From Pseudomonas sp. TH15 (GTDB taxonomy: Bacteria; Pseudomonadota; Gammaproteobacteria; Pseudomonadales; Pseudomonadaceae), in NCBI RefSeq assembly GCF_016651105.1, contig NZ_JAEKEL010000002.1:392501-456500 (forward strand): 64,000 nt of DNA, read 5' to 3'. This document shows, one piece after another, positions 8,796 to 17,844 of the stretch; position 1 is the first letter of the stretch; every line of letters begins with the position of its first letter. The notes below the pieces were generated by a model that did no database searches, was not told where the DNA came from, and was given only the letters and a program-made list of their open reading frames with translations. A program made the translations under genes and the position numbers.

Positions 8796-8941
8796 TAGGT
8801 TCTTCCACGGAGGCTGCGGCCAAAGGCCTGTGCGAAACGTCAACAGACGAAGCGACGGCAAAGGGCCGCATTATATCGGCCCTGCGCGCGGGGTACAGCG
8901 TGTTTATACGATAGAAACGGTCAATTGGACGGCTAACGCTG

Positions 8942-9946
8942 TCAGTTGCGCGAAAACTCGACGAATGTCGCGATGACCTGCTCGATTTGTGCGCGGCTGA
9001 CGTCCATGTGCGTGACCATTCGCAGACGGCCGGCGGCGCTCAGCTTGATACCACGCTCAGCCGCGAACGCCTTGATCGCCTCGGCCTTGTCGCCTATCTG
9101 CACGTAAACCATGTTGGTCTGCACCGGTTCGATGTCGTAACCGGCTTTACGCAGGCCGTCGGCAAGAAATTGCGCATTGTCATGGTCGTCGGCCAAGCGC
9201 TGGATATTGTGATCCAGCGCATACAACCCTGCCGCCGCCAGAATCCCGGCCTGACGCATGCCACCACCGACCATTTTGCGCAGGCGTCGCGCCTTGCCGA
9301 TCAACTCGACCGAGCCGCACAACACCGAACCGATCGGAGCGCCCAGCCCCTTGGACAAGCAGACCGACACCGAATCGAAATGCTGAGTGATCTCCCGGGC
9401 ATCAACCCCCAGCTTGACCGCCGCGTTGTAAAGCCGCGCGCCATCCAGGTGCAGGGCCAAACCGTGTTCACGGGTGAAACTGCGCGCCCGGGCCAGATAC
9501 TCCAGTGGCAGGACTTTGCCCTGCATGGTGTTTTCCAGGGCCAGCAAGCGTGTGCGGGCGAAGTGGAAGTCGTCAGGCTTGATCGCTGCGGCAACCTGGG
9601 CCAGGTCCAGGGACCCATCGGCCTGCACTTCCAGCGGCTGTGGCTGGATTGAGCCGAGCACCGCGGCACCGCCACCTTCGTACTTATAAGTGTGAGCCTG
9701 CTGACCGACGATGTATTCCTCGCCGCGCTCGCAGTGGGCCATCAACCCTAGCAAGTTACTCATGGTTCCCGTCGGAACGAATAGCGCTGCAGCAAAACCC
9801 AGTCGCGTGGCCAGTTCGGCTTCCAGACGATTGACCGTCGGATCTTCACCGTAAACGTCGTCACCGGTGGCCGCTGTGGCCATCGCGTCGAGCATTCCTT
9901 TGGACGGTTGAGTGACGGTGTCGCTGCGAAGATCGATAACGCTCAT
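8942..9946 (-). CDS. ltaE: Low-specificity L-threonine aldolase
   Basis: The 334-residue PLP enzyme splits threonine or allo-threonine into glycine and acetaldehyde. Typical features are the N-terminal IDLRSDTVTQPS, the GDDVYGEDPTVN segment, the HLDGARLYNAA strand near 165, and the PLP lysine in CLSKGLGAP near residue 199. GAGG precedes the ATG. It is divergent from the FMN-riboswitch/ribH2 unit and lies upstream of alaS on the same strand. Confidence 0.92.
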   Translation of the reverse strand: MSVIDLRSDTVTQPSKGMLDAMATAATGDDVYGEDPTVNRLEAELATRLGFAAALFVPTGTMSNLLGLMAHCERGEEYIVGQQAHTYKYEGGGAAVLGSIQPQPLEVQADGSLDLAQVAAAIKPDDFHFARTRLLALENTMQGKVLPLEYLARARSFTREHGLALHLDGARLYNAAVKLGVDAREITQHFDSVSVCLSKGLGAPIGSVLCGSVELIGKARRLRKMVGGGMRQAGILAAAGLYALDHNIQRLADDHDNAQFLADGLRKAGYDIEPVQTNMVYVQIGDKAEAIKAFAAERGIKLSAAGRLRMVTHMDVSRAQIEQVIATFVEFSRN

Positions 9947-10120
9947 AAATCTGGCCTCGGTAATCAGGGGAATTCACTTTCCAAGAGGAATTACTGCGGT
10001 CATGCCGACGAATAATCAACCCTTGGGCGAGGAAAAGACGCTTTACCCCTTCGAAAAAATCGATATCAATCATCAGAAAGCAGCGATGCGCATGCACAAA
10101 ATATGTGTTAAAAACGCTTC

Positions 10121-10141
10121 GCCGCCAAACATTCTGGCGGC
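10121..10141 (+). other. Small hairpin in front of the FMN riboswitch
   Basis: GCCGCC - 9-base loop - GGCGGC lies immediately before the first conserved FMN-aptamer bases. It may belong to the promoter/leader start; no function can be assigned. Confidence 0.35.
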
Positions 10142-10146
10142 AAAAC

Positions 10147-10312
10147 GTTCTCAGGGCGGGGTGCAACTCCCCACCGGCGGTAATTGCGCGCAATGCGCAT
10201 AGCCCGCGAGCGCTTGGTGACAGCACGCCTTGGGCGGTGACTGGCGGCAAGGTCAGCAGACCCGGTGTGATCCCGGGGCCGACGGTCATAGTCCGGATGA
10301 AGAGAGAACGGG
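10147..10312 (+). promoter_or_regulatory. FMN riboswitch (RFN element)
   Basis: The conserved RFN pieces appear in order: TTCTCAGGGCGGGGTG, CTCCCCACCGGCGGTAA, AGCCCGCGAGCGC, GACAGCACG, GGTGTGATCCCGGGGCCGAC, GGTCATAGTCCGGATG and AGAGAACGGG. FMN binding to this aptamer normally lowers expression of the downstream flavin gene. The aptamer ends about 104 bases before the ribH2 ATG, leaving room for an expression platform. Confidence 0.95.
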
Positions 10313-10415
10313 ATTGGCGCCAAAGGGCCGTCCGCCGGCATTCGTGCGAGCGCGCGTACCCTTAAATCCCATTCGATTCATAAGCCCTGTTTTTCACACA
10401 AACAGGAACCAGAAC

Positions 10416-10925
10416 ATGCAACCCACCGCAATCGATAGCAAAAGCAAAAACCATCAGGGCGAGCGCGTTGCGTTCATCCAGGCCTGCTGGCACAAAGAAA
10501 TCGTCGACCAGAGCCGTAAGGGCTTCCTGGCCGAGATGATTGCCCAGGGCTATCAGGAATCGGACATCGACTTCTTCGAACTCGGCGGCGCCTTTGAAAT
10601 TCCGCTGCACGCCAAGCTGCTGGCCAAAACTGGCCGTTATGCCGGTATCGTTGCCGCAGGCTTGGTGGTGGACGGCGGGATCTACCGTCACGAATTCGTC
10701 GCCCAGTCGGTGATCAGCGGCCTGATGCAGGTTCAGCTGGAAACTGAAGTGCCGGTATTCTCGGTGGTCCTGACCCCGCACCACTTCCATGCTGGCGAAG
10801 AACATCAGAAGTTCTTCTTCGAGCATTTCGTGCATAAAGGCCAGGAAGCAGCGAAGACTTGCGCGGACACGCTGCACAAGACGCGTGCATTGCGTCGTAG
10901 TGAACCGCGTGCGGTAGCGGTCTAA
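10416..10925 (+). CDS. ribH2: 6,7-dimethyl-8-ribityllumazine synthase, type II (RibH2)
   Basis: The 169-residue protein matches the Brucella/Mesorhizobium RibH2 type: FIQACWHKEIVDQSRKGF, GAFEIPLHAKLLAKTGRY, IYRHEFVAQSVISGLM and VVLTPHHFH with the catalytic His. The enzyme condenses the ribityl-aminouracil with dihydroxybutanone phosphate, the step before riboflavin. Type II enzymes are decamers and are usually a second copy beside a housekeeping ribH. No other rib gene is adjacent. The in-frame upstream extension runs into the riboswitch and is not coding. Confidence 0.93.
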   Translation: MQPTAIDSKSKNHQGERVAFIQACWHKEIVDQSRKGFLAEMIAQGYQESDIDFFELGGAFEIPLHAKLLAKTGRYAGIVAAGLVVDGGIYRHEFVAQSVISGLMQVQLETEVPVFSVVLTPHHFHAGEEHQKFFFEHFVHKGQEAAKTCADTLHKTRALRRSEPRAVAV

Positions 10926-10944
10926 ACACAAAAACTGCGTATGC

Positions 10945-10967
10945 GGGTGGGGCCTTCGGCCTCACCC
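10945..10967 (+). terminator. Hairpin terminator after ribH2
   Basis: GGGTGGGGCC-TTC-GGCCTCACCC, strong stem without a long T tail, 20 bp after the stop. Confidence 0.5.
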
Positions 10968-10970
10968 AAA

Positions 10971-11069
10971 CCAAATGTGGGAGCGAGCTTGCTCGCGAAA
11001 GCGGTTTAACATTCAACACCTATGTTGACTGTCAGTCCGCTTTCGCGAGCAAGCCCGCTCCCACATTGG
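10971..11069. repeat. REP pair (BIME-like) between ribH2 and aruE
   Basis: Arm 10971-11004 (CAATGTGGGAGCGAGC-type, with the GCTCGCGAAAGCGG end) is the inverted copy of 11037-11069. It is a typical fluorescens-group REP doublet at the end of convergent genes. Confidence 0.88.
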
Positions 11070-11094
11070 TTTTGTGTCGGGTTTGAGATCGAGG

Positions 11095-12105
11095 TCAGGC
11101 GAGGTTCTCGTCGCTGGTCGGCACGATCAGGATGCCGGCGCGCAGGCCGTTCTTTACCTTGGGGTTCGGGAAGATGATCCGGGCGCCCTTCTCTTCGATG
11201 ATCCAGCGGGTCTGGGCGATGTCTTCGGCCAGCACGTAACCCACTTCCAACTCCGAAAAGTTCTCGATGTCCGCTGGCAGGTTCAAGCGAAAGCTGTCGC
11301 TGTGCTTGATGATTTCCCGCGCCACGCTGAATAGCTGCAAACCGTCCAGCGACGCTTCGGCCAGGGCTGGCTCGTTGCCTTCGATGATCTGTTTGAGACG
11401 GGTCTCGAGCAGATCGACATTAACCCCGGCGTTCTGCCCGAACGGTCGGGCCTTGCCCAATTCGAGGGTAAAAGCCTCGGCCCCGAGCTTGTCGTAGGTG
11501 TAGGAACTGAAGACGATGGACGGCTTGTTCTGCAACAGCACTGCTTCCATGCCGGCGGCGCGCAGGCGAGCCAGTTCCAGTCGCGAATGCTGGCGACCTT
11601 CCTTCCACGGATACAGCGCGAACTGCTCAATTTTCGAGCCACGAATCGCGGTGTGCAGGTCGTAGTGCAGACGGTCGCGATCCGGCAGGCTGAAGAAACT
11701 CGCCGCCAGTCGCTCCAGTTCACAAGCGCGCAGGGCTTCGGAACCGCTGCTTTGCTCATGACGGCCGTTGAATAGCCGGTTGACGTCCTGCTCGATGAAA
11801 CGCTCGCCGCGACGGATCGCCTCGGGGTTACCGAACAGGAACAGAATACGTGCGCGCGGTTTAAGATCGCCGCGGGCGATGTCATGCAACAGGCGATCAA
11901 GCAACTCGATCGGCGCTGTTTCGTTGCCATGGATACCGGCTGACAGCAGCAGGTCCAGGCCATTGTCCCGCGCTTCAGGTGGCCGGACTTCCAGCGCACC
12001 TTCGCTCAACCAGCGCATCCGCACGCCTTCGACAGTCAGTTGAGTCTTCTCCGCCGGTTCGCGGCCGGCGAGGGTCAGTTCAAGCAGTTTGCCGAGGGCG
12101 AGCAT
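11095..12105 (-). CDS. aruE: Succinylglutamate desuccinylase (AstE/AruE)
   Basis: The last AST enzyme splits N-succinylglutamate into glutamate and succinate. The 336-residue zinc peptidase-like protein shows GIHGNETAPIELL (zinc His and Glu near residues 59-62), DLHTAIRG near 147 (third zinc ligand) and FTLELGKARPFG near 215 (catalytic Glu). AAGGAAA precedes the ATG, only 12 bases after the small gene upstream, so the two are co-transcribed. It is the 3' end of the aru operon. Confidence 0.95.
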   Translation of the reverse strand: MLALGKLLELTLAGREPAEKTQLTVEGVRMRWLSEGALEVRPPEARDNGLDLLLSAGIHGNETAPIELLDRLLHDIARGDLKPRARILFLFGNPEAIRRGERFIEQDVNRLFNGRHEQSSGSEALRACELERLAASFFSLPDRDRLHYDLHTAIRGSKIEQFALYPWKEGRQHSRLELARLRAAGMEAVLLQNKPSIVFSSYTYDKLGAEAFTLELGKARPFGQNAGVNVDLLETRLKQIIEGNEPALAEASLDGLQLFSVAREIIKHSDSFRLNLPADIENFSELEVGYVLAEDIAQTRWIIEEKGARIIFPNPKVKNGLRAGILIVPTSDENLA

Positions 12106-12117
12106 AGAGCGATTTCC

Positions 12118-12405
12118 TTAGTGGTCGTGTGCGCAATCCGGGCCGTGCACGTGGTCTTCGTCACCGACTTCGGCCGGTTCCATTTCCAGTTGCAGACTTA
12201 CCAGATTAGTCGCCAATGGGCGCAGCAGCAGGTTGGCGTATTCAGCATCGCCTTCTTCGACGTCGACGCCGATCAGCAGTTGGCCGCGGCCGTCTTGCTG
12301 GATCCACAGCTCTTTGCCTTGCCACATGACCGCGACGCGGGTGCAGGAGGTTTCCAGTTGCGTGCCGTCGGTGTCTTCAAGGATCAGCTGCAGGGTATCG
12401 CTCAT
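12118..12405 (-). CDS. Small conserved protein of the aru operon
   Basis: The 95-residue acidic protein ends in a His-rich tail (HVHGPDCAHDH) that could bind metal. It corresponds in position to PA0900 between aruB and aruE in PAO1. No catalytic motif is visible. The frame is open 12 codons upstream, but MSDTLQLILEDTDG looks like the natural start. Its fixed place in the operon suggests a helper role in arginine breakdown; this is inference. Confidence 0.82.
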   Translation of the reverse strand: MSDTLQLILEDTDGTQLETSCTRVAVMWQGKELWIQQDGRGQLLIGVDVEEGDAEYANLLLRPLATNLVSLQLEMEPAEVGDEDHVHGPDCAHDH

Positions 12406-12466
12406 GTTTTTTACGCTCTCGTTTGAGATGAAGCAGCGCACGCTCAGGTAGAGCGCGCGCCGACGT

Positions 12467-13813
12467 TCAATTGATCTGGAATGGATAAACCGCGCCCAGT
12501 TTAAGGATTTGCGTCAGTTCATCCAGTGCCGTCCGGCACTCAAGCAGCAATTGCGGGTCCGCCAGATCGTTTTCGGTCATGCGGTCGCGGTAGTGCTTGT
12601 CGACCCATTCGGTCAATGTGCCGTACAACGGTGCCGTCATGATAACCCCTGGATTGACGGCCGCCAGTTCGGTTTCGTTGAGGGCGACGCGAAGTCGCAG
12701 GCAAGCCGGGCCACCGCCGTTCTGCATGCTCTGCTTCAGATCGAAAACTTTCACTTCGCGGATCAGCCCGCCAGAGCTGGTCAAACCTTGCAGGTACTGC
12801 CAGACACGCTCGTTGCCACGGCACTCTTCCGGCACGATCAACAGCATGGAGCCGTCAGGACGCGACAGCAGTTGGCTATTGAACAGGTAGGACCGAACCG
12901 CGTCCTCAACGGTTACCGCGGAACGCGGTACGCAGACAGACTGAAATTTCCCACCGACCTTGGCGAGTTTTCCGGAAAGCTCGGCCAGCATCTGTTCGGT
13001 GTCGAGGAACGCGTCCTCGTGATAGAACAAGACTTCGCCATTACCCACTGCGATCACGTCGTTATGGAACACGCCCTGATCGATCACCGAAGGATTCTGT
13101 TGCGCGTAGACCACGCCGTCATCGCTCAAACCGTGCAAACGAGCCACAGCCTGGGAAGCTTCGAGGGTCTGTCGCGCCGGGTATTTCTGCGGTGCCGGGT
13201 AACGGGTATCGAATGCGCTGCGACCGAACACGAAGAACTCGACGCCGGCTTCGCCATATTCACGGCAGAAACGGGTGTGGTTGGCCGCGCCTTCGTCGCC
13301 GAACTGCGCCACGGCCGGCAATGCGGCGTGGTGAGCAAAGTGCTTCTGGTCAGCGAACATCGCGCCCAGCACGCGGCTGGTGGTCGGGTGTTCGATGCTA
13401 CGGTGATATTTGCAGTTCAGGTTGGCAGCGGTGAAATGCACACGGCCATCGGCGGTGTCAGCACTTGGGCTGACGGTGGCGGCGTTGGCTACCCACATGC
13501 TCGAGGCTGAGCAACTGGCGACCAACAGCGGCATTGCATCTTTAGCGGCCTGTTCGATCACCTGAGCGTCGGTGCCGCTGAAACCCAAACGGCGCAATGC
13601 AGCAACGTCCGGACGCTCTTGCGGTGCCAGTACGCCTTGTTGAAAGCCCATTTCCATCAGGGCTTTCATTTTCGCCAGTCCTTGCAACGCCGCTTCCTTC
13701 GGATTCGAAGACTGCTGGCTGTTGCTTTGGGACGCGACGTTGCCGTAGGACAGGCCGCCGTAGTTATGGGTCGGCCCCACTAGACCGTCAAAATTGACTT
13801 CATAGGATTTCAT
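12467..13813 (-). CDS. aruB: N-succinylarginine dihydrolase (AstB/AruB)
   Basis: The 448-residue enzyme converts N2-succinylarginine to N2-succinylornithine, CO2 and two NH3, step two of AST. It begins MKSYEVNFDGLVGPTHNYGGLS and has the amidinotransferase-fold signature with the nucleophilic Cys in NGGGPACLRLRV near residue 366 and the His in FHNDVIAVGN near 250. The in-frame extension upstream (31 codons) is not family-like. A REP pair lies between it and aruD. Confidence 0.96.
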   Translation of the reverse strand: MKSYEVNFDGLVGPTHNYGGLSYGNVASQSNSQQSSNPKEAALQGLAKMKALMEMGFQQGVLAPQERPDVAALRRLGFSGTDAQVIEQAAKDAMPLLVASCSASSMWVANAATVSPSADTADGRVHFTAANLNCKYHRSIEHPTTSRVLGAMFADQKHFAHHAALPAVAQFGDEGAANHTRFCREYGEAGVEFFVFGRSAFDTRYPAPQKYPARQTLEASQAVARLHGLSDDGVVYAQQNPSVIDQGVFHNDVIAVGNGEVLFYHEDAFLDTEQMLAELSGKLAKVGGKFQSVCVPRSAVTVEDAVRSYLFNSQLLSRPDGSMLLIVPEECRGNERVWQYLQGLTSSGGLIREVKVFDLKQSMQNGGGPACLRLRVALNETELAAVNPGVIMTAPLYGTLTEWVDKHYRDRMTENDLADPQLLLECRTALDELTQILKLGAVYPFQIN

Positions 13814-13871
13814 CAGCGAGGCTCCACGAGAATCTGTTTTTATAGGCATCAAGTAACAATTCAGTACAACG

Positions 13872-13949
13872 TGTCGCGGCCATCGCGAGCAGGCTCTCTC
13901 CCACAAGTTTTGCGTAATCCATGTGGGAGCGAGCCTGCTCGCGAATGGG
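13872..13949. repeat. REP pair between aruD and aruB
   Basis: Inverted copies of the CGCGAGCAGGCTC...CTCCCAC / GTGGGAGCGAGCCTGCTCGCG sequence inside the operon. Intra-operon REPs may stabilise or process the mRNA. Confidence 0.82.
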
Positions 13950-13951
13950 CG

Positions 13952-15418
13952 TTACGACATCCGCACGCCAGGCGTCAGCGAGGCAGGCATGACCAGGCTC
14001 GGGGTTTCCAGCGAAGCCACCGGGTACGCACAGTAATCTGCCGCGTAATAAGCGCTGGCGCGATGGTTACCCGAAGCACCGACGCCGCCGAATGGCGCGC
14101 TGCTCGCAGCACCGGTCAGTTGCTTGTTCCAGTTGACGATACCGGCGCGGCTTTCCAGCCAGAACTGCTGATAACGTGCTTCGGAATCCGACAGCAAACC
14201 GGCGGCCAGACCATAGTCCGTGTCGTTGGCTTCAGCGATCGCCGCTTCAAAATCAGCGTAGCGGATCACTTGCAGCAACGGGCCGAACAGCTCTTCGTCA
14301 GGACGATCAGCCACTTCGCTGACATCAAGAATACCTGGCGTCAGCAAGGCTGCCTGAGCCTGCGGTTGAGTCATTTCCAGCAGCGCGACGGCACCATTCG
14401 CCAGCAAATGTTCCTGTGCATCCATCAACGCTTTCGCCGCGCCGAGGGAAATCACCGAGCCCATGAACGGCGCAGGCGTTTGATCAAATGCACCGACTTC
14501 AATCGTCGAGCTGACCGCGACCAGACGCGCCAGCAAGGTGTCACCCCAGGCGCCTTGCGGCACCAGCAAGCGGCGAGCACAGGTGCAACGCTGACCGGCA
14601 GAAATGAACGCCGACTGGATGATGGTGTAAACGGCTGCATCAAGATCCGACACCTGATCGACCACCAACGGATTGTTGCCACCCATTTCCAGCGCGAGGA
14701 TCTTGTCCGGGCGCCCGGCAAATTGCTGGTGAAGATGGTTGCCGGTACGGCTGGAACCGGTGAAGAACAAACCGTCGATGCCCGAGTTCGCCGCCAGTGC
14801 GATACCCGTTTCGCGAGCACCTTGCAGCAGGTTCAACACACCTGCCGGCAGGCCGGCTTCGATCCAGCACTTGACCGTCAGTTCAGCGACTTTCGGGGTC
14901 AGTTCGCTTGGCTTGAACAGCACGCTGTTACCGGCCAGCAGCGCCGGTACGATGTGACCGTTTGGCAAGTGACCCGGGAAATTGTAAGGACCAAACACCG
15001 CCACCACGCCGTGTGGCTTGTGGCGCAATACCGCGGTGGCGTCGCCCAACGGGCCGCTCTTCTCGCCGGTACGTTCGCGGTAGCTCTGTACCGAGATCGC
15101 AATCTTGTTGACCATGCTGGTGACTTCAGTCGCCGCTTCCCACAGGGGTTTGCCGGTTTCTTCACCGATGCAGCGAGCCAGTTCGTCAGCGTGGTTCTTT
15201 AGGGCGGCGGCAAAGGCTTCCAGCACTGCGATGCGCTCGTCCAGGGTCCGACGGGCCCAGCCCGGGAACGCCTGACGCGCGGCTTGCACGGCCGATTCAA
15301 CCTGAGCAGTGGTCGCGCCTTCGCCGGTCCACAGTACTTGTTGGGTCACTGGGTTCAGCGATTGAAAAGCTTCACCCTGGCCAGCCAGCCATTCACCTGC
15401 GATGTATAGCGAATTCAT
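13952..15418 (-). CDS. aruD: Succinylglutamate semialdehyde dehydrogenase (AstD/AruD)
   Basis: The 488-residue NAD-dependent aldehyde dehydrogenase makes N-succinylglutamate, step four of AST. Seen: YNFPGHLPNGHIVPAL near 150, FTGSSRTG near 222, LEMGGNNPLVV with the general-base Glu near 245, and GQRCTCARR with the catalytic Cys near 279. Its ATG overlaps the aruG stop (TAATG), showing translational coupling. Confidence 0.96.
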   Translation of the reverse strand: MNSLYIAGEWLAGQGEAFQSLNPVTQQVLWTGEGATTAQVESAVQAARQAFPGWARRTLDERIAVLEAFAAALKNHADELARCIGEETGKPLWEAATEVTSMVNKIAISVQSYRERTGEKSGPLGDATAVLRHKPHGVVAVFGPYNFPGHLPNGHIVPALLAGNSVLFKPSELTPKVAELTVKCWIEAGLPAGVLNLLQGARETGIALAANSGIDGLFFTGSSRTGNHLHQQFAGRPDKILALEMGGNNPLVVDQVSDLDAAVYTIIQSAFISAGQRCTCARRLLVPQGAWGDTLLARLVAVSSTIEVGAFDQTPAPFMGSVISLGAAKALMDAQEHLLANGAVALLEMTQPQAQAALLTPGILDVSEVADRPDEELFGPLLQVIRYADFEAAIAEANDTDYGLAAGLLSDSEARYQQFWLESRAGIVNWNKQLTGAASSAPFGGVGASGNHRASAYYAADYCAYPVASLETPSLVMPASLTPGVRMS

Positions 15419-16443
15419 TATTTCGACTCCCGAGCAGCGGACAACGGAACGGCGCGCACTTGATCACCGGCGTTGAGTTGAAGGCGTTTGGCGGTCTGCG
15501 GATCGACCACCAAAGTACCGGCGGCGAAGCGTGCTGGCGCGGCAGTGATCCGGCAGTCTTCGCGCTTGCGGTTGTGAATCAGGAATGGCGTGGCATCGTC
15601 ACCCGGCGTGCCGATGGCCAGCACCAGCGCCTGGCTGTCGCGTACCGCTCGGATCTTGCTGGTTTCGCACTCCACTGCCGGGCCTGCGTCGAAAATGTCG
15701 ACGTAGCCCTGATAGCTGAAACCTTCGCTTTTGAGCATGGCCAGGGCCGGTTCGGTATCAGGGTGAACCTGACCGATCACGTTGCGCGCGTCTGGCGACA
15801 GGAAGCAGGTGTACAGCGGAAACTTCGGCATCAGCTCGGCGATGAACGCCTTGTTGCCAACACCCGTGAGGTAATCCGCCTGGCTGAATTCCATTTTGAA
15901 GAAGTGTCGGCCCAGGCTTTCCCAGAACGGCGAACGCCCGGCTTCATCGGACACACCGCGCATTTCGGCAATGATCTTGTTGCCAAACAGTTGCGGGAAT
16001 TCAGCGATGAACACCATCCGCGCCTTGGCCAACATGCGGCCATTGAGGCCTGTACGGTAATCGGCGTGCAGGAACAGCGAGCACAACTCGGAGTTACCAG
16101 TCAGGTCGTTGGCCAGGAATAGCGTTGGAATTTCGCGATAGATGTTCAGCTCTTGCGATGCACTGACAGTCAGGCCAACCCGGAAGTTGTACCAAGGCTC
16201 ACGCATGCCGACGGCACCGGCGATGGCGGAAATGCCCACCACGCGGCCGTTGTCGTCTTCGAGCACGAACAGGTAGTCCGCATCGCCCCGCCCGGCTTCG
16301 CCGCGGAAGGTCTTCTCGGCCCAGCCGACCCGGTGGGCCAGACGTTCTTCGTTAGCCGGCAAGGTGGTCAGGCCGGTGCCGGTGCTGCGGGCCAGGTCGA
16401 TCAGAGCGGGTAAATCGCTGCTGCGTACGGGACGAACGATCAT
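15418..16443 (-). CDS. aruG: Arginine N-succinyltransferase, beta subunit (AruG/AstA)
   Basis: The 341-residue GNAT-like AstA-family protein transfers succinyl from succinyl-CoA to arginine, the entry step of AST. Typical motifs: MIVRPVRSSDLPALIDLA, PTLFLANDLTGNSELCSLFL, and FFKMEFSQADYLTG. In Pseudomonas this subunit pairs with AruF in a heteromer. GAGGAG lies 6-7 bases before the ATG. Confidence 0.96.
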   Translation of the reverse strand: MIVRPVRSSDLPALIDLARSTGTGLTTLPANEERLAHRVGWAEKTFRGEAGRGDADYLFVLEDDNGRVVGISAIAGAVGMREPWYNFRVGLTVSASQELNIYREIPTLFLANDLTGNSELCSLFLHADYRTGLNGRMLAKARMVFIAEFPQLFGNKIIAEMRGVSDEAGRSPFWESLGRHFFKMEFSQADYLTGVGNKAFIAELMPKFPLYTCFLSPDARNVIGQVHPDTEPALAMLKSEGFSYQGYVDIFDAGPAVECETSKIRAVRDSQALVLAIGTPGDDATPFLIHNRKREDCRITAAPARFAAGTLVVDPQTAKRLQLNAGDQVRAVPLSAARESK

Positions 16444-16525
16444 GCTATCTCCTCAAACGGGCCGCTTGCGCCACCCGTGAAACTCGCTGCTTTTCAGGCA
16501 TTCTTTCTAGACATAACGGCAGGCG

Positions 16526-17545
16526 TTAAACCGCCACCAGGCGCACGCTGGCACCTTCACCGACGCCCAAGGCCTCGGCCGCTTCAAGATCCAGGGTCAC
16601 GGGTTTGCCCGGCGCGTAATCGAGCTCGAGCAATACGGCGCGGTAATCCTGCAACTGGGCGTTGGCCACCAGGTACTGACGACCGGCGCCTTTGACCGGC
16701 TCACCGATTTTCACCGGGACCACACGGCTCTGGGCGATCGAACGAATCCCCGAGACGCGGGCGTGCAGGGTCGGGCCGCCGTCGAAAATGTCGATGTAAT
16801 GATCAGTCTCGAAGCCTTCGCGCATCAGTATGTCGAAGGTGATTTGCGCACGCGGATGTACCTGGCCCATCGCTTCTTGAGCGGAGTCCGGCAGCAGCGG
16901 CACGTAGATCGGGTAATGCGGCATCAGTTCGGCCAGGAAAGTCCGGCTCTTCAGACCACACAGACGCTCGGCAGCGGCGTAGTTGAGGTCGAAGAAGTTG
17001 CGACCGATGGCATCCCAGAACGGCGAATCGCCATTCTCGTCGCTGTAACCGACGATCTCGGTCACGACCGAATCGGCGAAGCGTTCCGGGTGGCTGGCGA
17101 CAAACAGCAAGCGGCCACGGGAATTGAGTTCCGCCCAAGGCGAGCCCACCAGTTCTCGTTGCACGTAGAAGCTGGTCAGCAAGCTGTTGCCGGTCAGGTC
17201 GTGGCACTGGGAGAGCACGTGGATCTTGTTATGAATCTTCAGCTCGCGGGAGGCATGCACGAAGGTTTCATTACGGAAACTGTAGAACGGCTCGGAATAA
17301 CCGGCCGACGCAACGATGGCCGAGCAGCCCACCAGTTTGCCGGTGGCGATGTCTTCGAGGACAAAGAAATAGCTCTCTTCACCGTTGAAGCTGACTTCAG
17401 CGGAAAACGAGGCTTCGCTTGCCGCGATCTTGTCGCTCAGGCGTTCAACGTCATCCGGCAAGGAAGTGACACCAATCGGGCTGTCCGCAGCCAGACGCTG
17501 TACCTCGCCCAGATCAGCCATTTGCGCGGGGCGCATCACCAGCAT
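16526..17545 (-). CDS. aruF: Arginine/ornithine N-succinyltransferase, alpha subunit (AruF)
   Basis: The 339-residue paralog of AruG shares the same layout (MLVMRPAQMADLGEVQRLA, CHDLTGNSLLTSFY, FFDLNYAAAERLCG). Two tandem astA-type genes are the Pseudomonas arrangement, giving an enzyme for both arginine and ornithine. AAGGAGTG precedes the ATG. It is 83 bp upstream of aruG. Confidence 0.96.
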   Translation of the reverse strand: MLVMRPAQMADLGEVQRLAADSPIGVTSLPDDVERLSDKIAASEASFSAEVSFNGEESYFFVLEDIATGKLVGCSAIVASAGYSEPFYSFRNETFVHASRELKIHNKIHVLSQCHDLTGNSLLTSFYVQRELVGSPWAELNSRGRLLFVASHPERFADSVVTEIVGYSDENGDSPFWDAIGRNFFDLNYAAAERLCGLKSRTFLAELMPHYPIYVPLLPDSAQEAMGQVHPRAQITFDILMREGFETDHYIDIFDGGPTLHARVSGIRSIAQSRVVPVKIGEPVKGAGRQYLVANAQLQDYRAVLLELDYAPGKPVTLDLEAAEALGVGEGASVRLVAV

Positions 17546-17613
17546 GGTGTCACTCCTTTCTCGAAAACTCTTTTAGGAAAAATAACCGGGCAGTCATTGC
17601 AAACACTCGGACT

Positions 17614-17782
17614 AATGTGGGACCGGGCTTGTGTGGCGAGGGGGCTTGCCCCCGTTGGGGTGCGAAGCGCCCTTAAAACCAGTTACCACGATCTTTCAGT
17701 CAGAAAGAGGTGACCGATTTACGATTGCTTCGCAACCGAACGGGGGCAAGCCCCCTCGCCACAACAAGCCCAGTCCCACATT
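17614..17782. repeat. Long REP-type inverted repeat between aruC and aruF
   Basis: Outer arms AATGTGGGA...CGGGCTTGT and inner arms GTGGCGAGGGGGCTTGCCCCCGTT pair across a central 60-bp loop, 169 bp in all. It belongs to the same family as the copies near 59.2, 59.5 and 63.3 kb and sits inside the aru operon. Confidence 0.85.
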
Positions 17783-17844
17783 GAATCTGGCCCGGCATAA
17801 AAAATTGGGTTCGACGCCCGAACAGTCAGGCGTCGAAGGGTCTA

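Noticed and set aside
6303..8798. 831-codon open frame antisense to alaS
   Set aside because: Product of GC-rich codon bias on the other strand; no domain and His/Gln/Val-rich shadow composition.
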